Shown here piece after piece: positions 25,308 through 29,815 of a stretch of DNA of 29,815 nucleotides. The notes beneath the pieces are model-generated. The model was not told the origin of the DNA. It was given only the letters and a program-made list of their open reading frames with translations, and made no database searches. The stretch comes from Pseudomonadota bacterium (lineage in GTDB: Bacteria; Pseudomonadota; Alphaproteobacteria; Rhizobiales; Hyphomicrobiaceae), in assembly GCA_023387235.1 (NCBI GenBank), contig JAEWIJ010000287.1:1-29815 (forward strand). Reading direction: 5' to 3'. The position numbers were made by a program, and so were the translations under genes. Within the stretch, counting starts at the first letter, position 1, and each line of letters begins with the position of its first letter.

Positions 25308-26339
25308 ATGGACGTCCTGTCCGAGGTGCTGCGCATCGTGAGGTTCTCAGGCGCGATCCACTTCTGTGCCGAGTTCACGCATCCCTGGGGCATTCTTTCC
25401 TCGCCGCCGGACATGCTGGCCAAGCGCTTCTTTGCCGGCGCGGAAGTCATCACGCCTTTTCATATCGCGACGCAGGGCACGTGCTGGCTGCGCTGGGGAG
25501 AGGTGGCGCCGATCGCCTTCGAGGCCGGCGATGTCGTCGTGTTCGCGCGTGGCAGCCAGCACGTACTGGCGAGCGACAAGCACGTGACACCCGTGCCCAT
25601 AAGGGACATCTACCGACCCGCAGCCGATCGCGTCACCGTGCTCCGCCACGGAGGTGGCGGCGAGGAAGCGCGCTTCATCTGCGGCTTTCTGCATTCGGAC
25701 CAGCGCTTCGGGCCGCTCATCGAAGCCATGCCGGCGCTCACCTGCATTCGCGTGCGCGACGGCGCGTTGTGGCTCGAGGCCTACAGCGATACCGGGCCCT
25801 ACGCGGCGCCGGTCAAGCTGCCCGAATCCGCCGACTGGTGGCGGGCGGCGATCGATCATCTGGCACGCGAGACGGCACGCTCGGGGCCGGGCAATCGTGC
25901 CGTTCTCGGCCGCTTGTCGGAGCTGCTCTTCATGGAGGTCCTGCGCTGGCAGCTTACGTACATCAGCGACGGGCATGGCGGCTGGCTTGCCGGGCTGAAC
26001 GATCCGCACGTCGGGCGCGCGCTCGCGCTCATGCACGCCGAGCCCGCGCGCGCATGGACGGTCGAGGCCTTGGCGCAGGAGGTGGGAACGTCGCGCTCGG
26101 CACTCGCCAAGCGCTTCGTCGATCTCATCGGCGAGGCGCCGATCCAATATCTCGCCGGCTGGCGCATGCAACTTGCGCGGCGCCTGCTGCGCGAAAGCAA
26201 TACCGGGCTCGCGGAGCTGGCGGCGCGCGTCGGTTATGAGTCCGAGGCTGCGTTCAGCCGCGCCTTCCGCCGCGAGGTCGGCATGCCGCCTGCGACGTGG
26301 CGCGACGCGAACGCCGCGGTCGGCGAGCCGCTGGAGTGA
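25308..26339 (+). CDS. AraC-family transcriptional regulator with cupin sensor domain
   Basis: A 343-aa regulator. The N-terminal cupin-type domain (about 1-185, MDVLSEVLRIVRFSGAIHF, with PFHIATQGTCWLR and FEAGDVVVFARGSQHVL) resembles the Cupin_6/AraC_binding type. The C-terminal AraC HTH pair (about 240-335) shows WTVEALAQEVGTSRSALAKRFVDLIGEAPIQYLAGWRMQLA and the second helix-turn-helix GLAELAARVGYESEAAFSRAFRREVGMPP. GGGAGGTGAA lies five bases before ATG 25308, favouring it over an upstream GTG. Divergent placement suggests control of the methyltransferase-OsmC pair; the convergent sulfatase ends 7 bp away. Confidence 0.9.
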   Translation: MDVLSEVLRIVRFSGAIHFCAEFTHPWGILSSPPDMLAKRFFAGAEVITPFHIATQGTCWLRWGEVAPIAFEAGDVVVFARGSQHVLASDKHVTPVPIRDIYRPAADRVTVLRHGGGGEEARFICGFLHSDQRFGPLIEAMPALTCIRVRDGALWLEAYSDTGPYAAPVKLPESADWWRAAIDHLARETARSGPGNRAVLGRLSELLFMEVLRWQLTYISDGHGGWLAGLNDPHVGRALALMHAEPARAWTVEALAQEVGTSRSALAKRFVDLIGEAPIQYLAGWRMQLARRLLRESNTGLAELAARVGYESEAAFSRAFRREVGMPPATWRDANAAVGEPLE

Positions 26340-26346
26340 GGCGGCG

Positions 26347-28743
26347 CTACTCGGCCGCTTCCGCCAGGGTCATCGCCGGATCCGGCTTCAGCTCGACCGT
26401 TACCTTCTCGATTCTACCCGTGAACGCGAAGGGCAGCTCGTAGGTGAAGTCGATCGGCGAGCCGATATCCATGCCGATATCCAGTCCCTCTCCGAGCGAG
26501 AACTGGATGGGCATGGTGCGCTTCACGCGACCGCCGGCGATCTTCCTGCCATTGGCCTTCATGGTGATCTCGCCGCCCTTGCCCATGCCGCCGCCGTCAT
26601 AGGCGAAGTCGACGACGAGCTTTGTCTTACCCTTGGGCAGCGGACTCTCGCCGGCGAAGGTCGTGCGCTCGATCGACAGGAAATTGTAGACGAACGTCGG
26701 TTTGCCGTCGCGCAGGTACAGGCCGTATCCGCCTTCGAGACCGCCGTGCGTGATGATCATGCCTTCGGCTTTGCCATCAGGCACTTCGATCTCGGCGGTG
26801 ATCGTCCAGGACTTGTTGCACATCGGCGGGGATGCCGCGTCGGGCAGCCCGACGGTACCGGGAAGGTACGTCACCTTGTTGCGGCCGCGCATGAGACTTG
26901 GGCGCCCCATGGCCTCTGCGTTGAGGCGGATCACGGCGCGCCAGTCGAGCGGCAGCACGTTGTACTTCGCCGCTTCGGCCCACCACATGTCCTGAAGCTG
27001 ACGCAGCTTCTGCGGATGCTTTTTGGCGAGATCGATCGCCTGCGAGAAGTCCTCGTCGATCTTGTAGAGCTCCCATGGCGCTTTGTCGGGATCCCACTCA
27101 TTGCGGTTCGGATCCCAGGGCACGAACGACGGGCAGGAGACCATCCAGCCGTCATGGTACAGGCCGCGGTTGCAGCCGAGCTCGAAGTATTGCGTCTTGC
27201 GCGGGCTGTCGGCGCCCGCATCGTCGAAGGTATTGGCAAAACTGTGCCCCTCGATCGGCTTCTGCGTGACGCCGTTGAGCTCGGTCGGTGGCGTGATGCT
27301 GCAAACCTCGTACAGCGTCGGCACGATGTCGATGACGTGCAGGAACTGACTGCGCAGGCCGCCCTTGTCCTTGATGCGCTCAGGCCAGGAGATGATCATC
27401 GGATTGCGCGTGCCGCCGAAGTGGCTCGCGACCTGCTTCGTCCATTGGAAGGGCGTGTTCATCGCGTGCGCCCAAGCCGATGGAAAGTGATTGAAGTGCT
27501 TGGGGCCGCCGAGCTCGTCGATGGCCTTGATGTTGTCCTGCCACTTCTCCGAGAAGCCATTGAAGAACATGTTCTCGCAGAGCGAGCCCTCGAGGCCGCC
27601 CTCGGCACTCGCGCCATTGTCGCCGGCGATGTAGATGACGAGCGTGTTGTCGGCATCGGGCAGCGCCTTGCAGGATTGCACGATGCGTCCGAGCTCATGA
27701 TCGCAGTGCGCCGCATAGCCGGCGAAGACCTCCATCATGCGCGCATAGAGGCGTTTCTGCTCTGCGTTGAGCGAGTCCCAGGCGGGCAGTCCCTTGGAGC
27801 GCACCGTGAGCTTTGTATCCTTCGGCACGACGCCGAGCTTTTTCTGCCGGGCCAGCGTTTCCTCGCGGTACTTGTCCCAGCCGCCGTCGAACTTGCCCTT
27901 GAATTTCGCGATCCACTCTTTTGGCGTGTGATGCGGCGCGTGCGTGGCGCCCGTCGCCACGTAGAGGAAATAGGGCCTGTCGGGCGAAATGCTCTTCACC
28001 TCCTGCACCCAGCCGATGGCCTTGTCGGCGAGGTCGGTCGTGAGGTGATAGTCCGGATCGGTGGACGCCGGTACGAGATCCCTGTTCTGATACAGGATCG
28101 GATTCCAATGGTTCATATCGCCGGCGTTGAAGCCGTAGAAATAGTCGAACCCGAGGCCGTTGGCCCAGCGGTCGAACGGGCCGGCGCGGCTCGTCTCCCA
28201 CGTCGGTGTGTTGTGGTTCTTGCCGATCCACGCGGTCATGTAGCCGTTCTGACGCAGCACTTCGCCGACCGTGCCGCAGTTGCGCGGCAGGATGCAGGTA
28301 TAGCCGTCGTAACCGGTCGCCGCTTCCGTGATGCTGGCGAACGCCGTCGAATGGTGATTGCGGCCGGTGATCAGGGCCGCGCGCGTCGGACTGCACAGCG
28401 CCGTCGTGTGAAAGCGATTGTAGCGCAGTCCCTCGGCCGCGAGCTTGTCCATGGTCGGCGAGGGAATGCCGCCGCCGAATGTGCCGTACTGGCCGAAGCC
28501 GCAGTCGTCGATGAGGATCAGCAGAATGTTCGGCGCGCCCTTGGGGGCCTGCACCGGCTTCGGAAATTGTGCCGGATCGGACTCGAGGTATGTGCGCCCG
28601 ACCTCGCCCGGGAAATGGAAATCAGGACGCGGCAGTACGCTCGGCGTGCCGTTGCTTGCGGATGCGGCTGGTACAGCTTTCAGGTGCTTGCGCTTCATGG
28701 CTTCCCGATCCTCGCTGGGCGTTCCGGCCATGAATACTGTCAT
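26347..28743 (-). CDS. large type I (formylglycine) sulfatase
   Basis: A 798-aa arylsulfatase-family enzyme. The modification motif is C117-S-P-T-R (LCSPTRAALITGRNH), in which Cys would be converted to formylglycine by FGE. Metal ligands D79/D80 (LILIDDCGFG), the substrate lysine/histidine stretch (WIGKNHNTPTW), HAPHH and the GDNGASAEGG metal site follow. The catalytic part ends near 600; a beta-rich C-terminal domain (about 620-790, with EGMIITHGGLEGGYGLYLRDGKP) looks concanavalin-like. No signal peptide is evident, so it may act in the cytoplasm or carry an unusual export signal. In-frame ATGs at codons 5 and 16 (MKRKHLKAV) are possible starts. The substrate is unknown; no FGE gene or sulfate transport gene is nearby. 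Confidence 0.9.
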   Translation of the reverse strand: MTVFMAGTPSEDREAMKRKHLKAVPAASASNGTPSVLPRPDFHFPGEVGRTYLESDPAQFPKPVQAPKGAPNILLILIDDCGFGQYGTFGGGIPSPTMDKLAAEGLRYNRFHTTALCSPTRAALITGRNHHSTAFASITEAATGYDGYTCILPRNCGTVGEVLRQNGYMTAWIGKNHNTPTWETSRAGPFDRWANGLGFDYFYGFNAGDMNHWNPILYQNRDLVPASTDPDYHLTTDLADKAIGWVQEVKSISPDRPYFLYVATGATHAPHHTPKEWIAKFKGKFDGGWDKYREETLARQKKLGVVPKDTKLTVRSKGLPAWDSLNAEQKRLYARMMEVFAGYAAHCDHELGRIVQSCKALPDADNTLVIYIAGDNGASAEGGLEGSLCENMFFNGFSEKWQDNIKAIDELGGPKHFNHFPSAWAHAMNTPFQWTKQVASHFGGTRNPMIISWPERIKDKGGLRSQFLHVIDIVPTLYEVCSITPPTELNGVTQKPIEGHSFANTFDDAGADSPRKTQYFELGCNRGLYHDGWMVSCPSFVPWDPNRNEWDPDKAPWELYKIDEDFSQAIDLAKKHPQKLRQLQDMWWAEAAKYNVLPLDWRAVIRLNAEAMGRPSLMRGRNKVTYLPGTVGLPDAASPPMCNKSWTITAEIEVPDGKAEGMIITHGGLEGGYGLYLRDGKPTFVYNFLSIERTTFAGESPLPKGKTKLVVDFAYDGGGMGKGGEITMKANGRKIAGGRVKRTMPIQFSLGEGLDIGMDIGSPIDFTYELPFAFTGRIEKVTVELKPDPAMTLAEAAE

Positions 28744-28823
28744 CGCGCGGCCCGCGCTGAATTCAGGGCCGACCCCGGAACTCTCGGGCGGGACTACCTA
28801 GTCGATCGCAGAACCCGCGTTGT

Positions 28824-28852
28824 TTGACGCGCCCTGAGAGCGGTGCTACCGA
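28824..28852 (+). promoter_or_regulatory. candidate dodecin promoter
   Basis: TTGACGC (28824-28830) and GCTACCGA (28845-28852), 14 bp apart, resemble the alphaproteobacterial housekeeping promoter (TTGACGS, 10-14 bp, GCTANAWC). The -10 half matches only in its first five bases. It lies about 90 bp before the dodecin start, in the divergent gap with the sulfatase. Confidence 0.35.
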
Positions 28853-28942
28853 TTTCGTGCTGAGACGGACGGACATCGGCCGCTCTCACGTCTCACGGCC
28901 ATGTTCGCCGGGCCTCACCAACACCATGGTAGGAGGCACGCC

Positions 28943-29158
28943 ATGCCGAATAGCGTCTACAAGATCATCGAACTCGTCGGAACGAGCCCGGAGTCGTGGG
29001 AGCTTGCTGCCAAGGGTGCGGTCGAACGTGCCGGCCAGTCGCTGCGCGACTTGCGCATCGCCGAAGTGATCGAGCAGGATCTCATTGTCGAGGACGGCAA
29101 GGTGAAGGCTTATCGCTCGCGGCTCAAGGTCTCCTTCAAGTACGAGGGCGGCGGCTGA
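28943..29158 (+). CDS. dodecin, flavin-binding protein
   Basis: A 71-aa dodecin. These proteins assemble into hollow dodecamers that store flavin (FMN or riboflavin; also CoA in some bacteria). The sequence follows the family: VYKIIELVGTSPESWELAAK with the flavin-stacking W19, ERAGQSLRDLRIAEVIEQD, and KVKAYRSRLKVSFKYE. ATG 28943 has AGGAGG six bases upstream; the longer frame from 28901 is unlikely. It is convergent with the tautomerase gene, 5 bp between stops. Confidence 0.95.
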   Translation: MPNSVYKIIELVGTSPESWELAAKGAVERAGQSLRDLRIAEVIEQDLIVEDGKVKAYRSRLKVSFKYEGGG

Positions 29159-29163
29159 TCAGA

Positions 29164-29598
29164 TCAGCTCGCCGCCTTGAGCTTATCGCGTAGTGCGGGT
29201 GGCAGCGATGCGAGCCACTTTTCCTCGCCACCGGGCGGCGGAAGCACCGCGCCGAATTCGGTGACGCCTTCGGCAGGGATATCCGAGATATAAATCCAGA
29301 CGTTCTCGGTCGACACATTCAGGATCGCCGACGCGTCCTGCATGAGGCGCCGCATGATGGCGGCCTTCTGCTCGGGTGTGCGCCCGGAGCGGATATCGGC
29401 CCTCACCCAGACATGGTTGGCGGGGGCAGCGCCGCCGCCGATGAACATCGCTCCCGGGCCGACGTCGTAAAACACCACCTGCACGAAATAGCGCGGCGCC
29501 GTGGCTTCCTCCGCGTGAATGGCTGTTACGCTTTCGACAAGTCGCTCGCGCTGATCCTGTGTCAGAGCTTTCGTCGTGGTGAAAGCATATGTCGGCAT
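29164..29598 (-). CDS. cis-CaaD-like tautomerase-superfamily protein
   Basis: A 144-aa tautomerase-fold protein (143 after removal of Met, leaving catalytic Pro1 in MPTYAF). It aligns along its whole length, from memory, with cis-3-chloroacrylic acid dehalogenase. All six catalytic residues are matched with a constant one-residue offset: P1, H27, R69, R72, Y102 and E113, for cis-CaaD P1, H28, R70, R73, Y103 and E114. Characteristic segments are FIGGG, DIRSGRTPEQK, VWIYISDIPAEG and TEFGAVLPPPG. cis-CaaD hydrolyses cis-3-chloroacrylate to malonate semialdehyde, but homologues with other or unknown substrates keep similar residues. AGGAGAAG precedes the start. It lies 29 bp after the E1 beta gene, probably in its operon. 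Confidence 0.88.
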   Translation of the reverse strand: MPTYAFTTTKALTQDQRERLVESVTAIHAEEATAPRYFVQVVFYDVGPGAMFIGGGAAPANHVWVRADIRSGRTPEQKAAIMRRLMQDASAILNVSTENVWIYISDIPAEGVTEFGAVLPPPGGEEKWLASLPPALRDKLKAAS

Positions 29599-29627
29599 GG
29601 TTCTTCTCCTGCTTCGGCCTCGGACAC

Positions 29628-29815
29628 CTACCGATACGCGACCGCCTTGATCGCTTCCTGAATGTCCTCCTGGCCGGGAATGACGATACGTTCGAGCGTG
29701 TCGTTGTAGGGCATGGGCACGTCGCGCATGCCGATGCGCGCGATCGGCGCGTCGAGATAGTCGAATGCCTCCTCCTGCACGACGGCCGCGACCTCGGCGC
29801 CGAAGCCCCACTTCT
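29628..29815 (-). CDS. 2-oxoacid dehydrogenase E1 component, beta subunit (C-terminal end)
   Basis: The gene runs off the window; only the last 62 codons are present, ending at TAG 29628-29630. The sequence (GFGAEVAAVVQEEAFDYLDA, PIARIGMRDVPMPYN, TLERIVIPGQEDIQEAIKAV) is the transketolase C-terminal domain of E1 beta subunits of pyruvate, acetoin or branched-chain 2-oxoacid dehydrogenases. Which of these cannot be told from this part. The adjacent same-strand tautomerase suggests a small catabolic operon. Confidence 0.85.
   Translation of the reverse strand, partial: KWGFGAEVAAVVQEEAFDYLDAPIARIGMRDVPMPYNDTLERIVIPGQEDIQEAIKAVAYR

Noticed and set aside
26173..28827. An 884-codon open frame on the plus strand, antisense to the sulfatase
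   Set aside because: It is Arg/Val/Ala-rich with no recognisable domain and exists because high-GC codons of the sulfatase gene leave few stops on the other strand. It also overlaps the AraC gene end in another frame.

Overview
The window is GC-rich, gene-dense chromosomal DNA. The gene set points to an alphaproteobacterium of the Hyphomicrobiales (Rhizobiales) type: an EipB/DUF1849 envelope protein, a PhoR/PhoU/PhoB set, a separate purS-purQ pair, an AapJ-like binding protein, and an AcdR/AcdS pair. This assignment is inferred from gene content. I saw no rRNA, tRNA, CRISPR array, transposase or prophage.

Layout: (1) 1-1146: a possible CDS tail, two GC-rich palindromic repeats and a divergent panB-like gene on the minus strand. 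(2) 1246-6021: a small membrane protein, then the phosphate regulators phoR, phoU and phoB (with no pstSCAB between them), then dapE for lysine/peptidoglycan synthesis. (3) 6227-8903: eipB, convergent with an orphan amino-acid binding protein, then methylmalonyl-CoA epimerase. (4) 9152-15181: a Pro/Arg-rich single-pass membrane protein, secA with an unusual insertion, a TerB-like protein and a TonB-like protein. (5) 15288-18731: a PRISE-type reductase broken by one in-frame TAG, purS-purQ, and a radical SAM protein with extra cysteines. (6) 18820-21996: a GNAT acetyltransferase, an ArsR/SRPBCC operon with a very clear promoter and operators, and divergent acdR/acdS (ACC deaminase). (7) 22065-29815: a secreted DUF1254/DUF1214 protein, a methyltransferase-OsmC pair beside a divergent AraC regulator, a large sulfatase, dodecin, a cis-CaaD-like tautomerase and the end of a 2-oxoacid dehydrogenase E1 beta gene.

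The first two thirds is mostly core metabolism and envelope biology. From about 15 kb onward the window becomes more accessory, with regulators paired to single enzymes. The points most worth a second look are: the cis-3-chloroacrylate dehalogenase-like protein that keeps the full catalytic set; the radical SAM protein with a probable second Fe-S cluster (LipS-like hypothesis); the apparently leaderless ArsR gene with paired operators; the roughly 97-residue SecA insertion; the panB paralogue with changed metal-site residues; and the single-stop PRISE pseudogene. I did not find a wholly new multi-gene defence or biosynthetic system.
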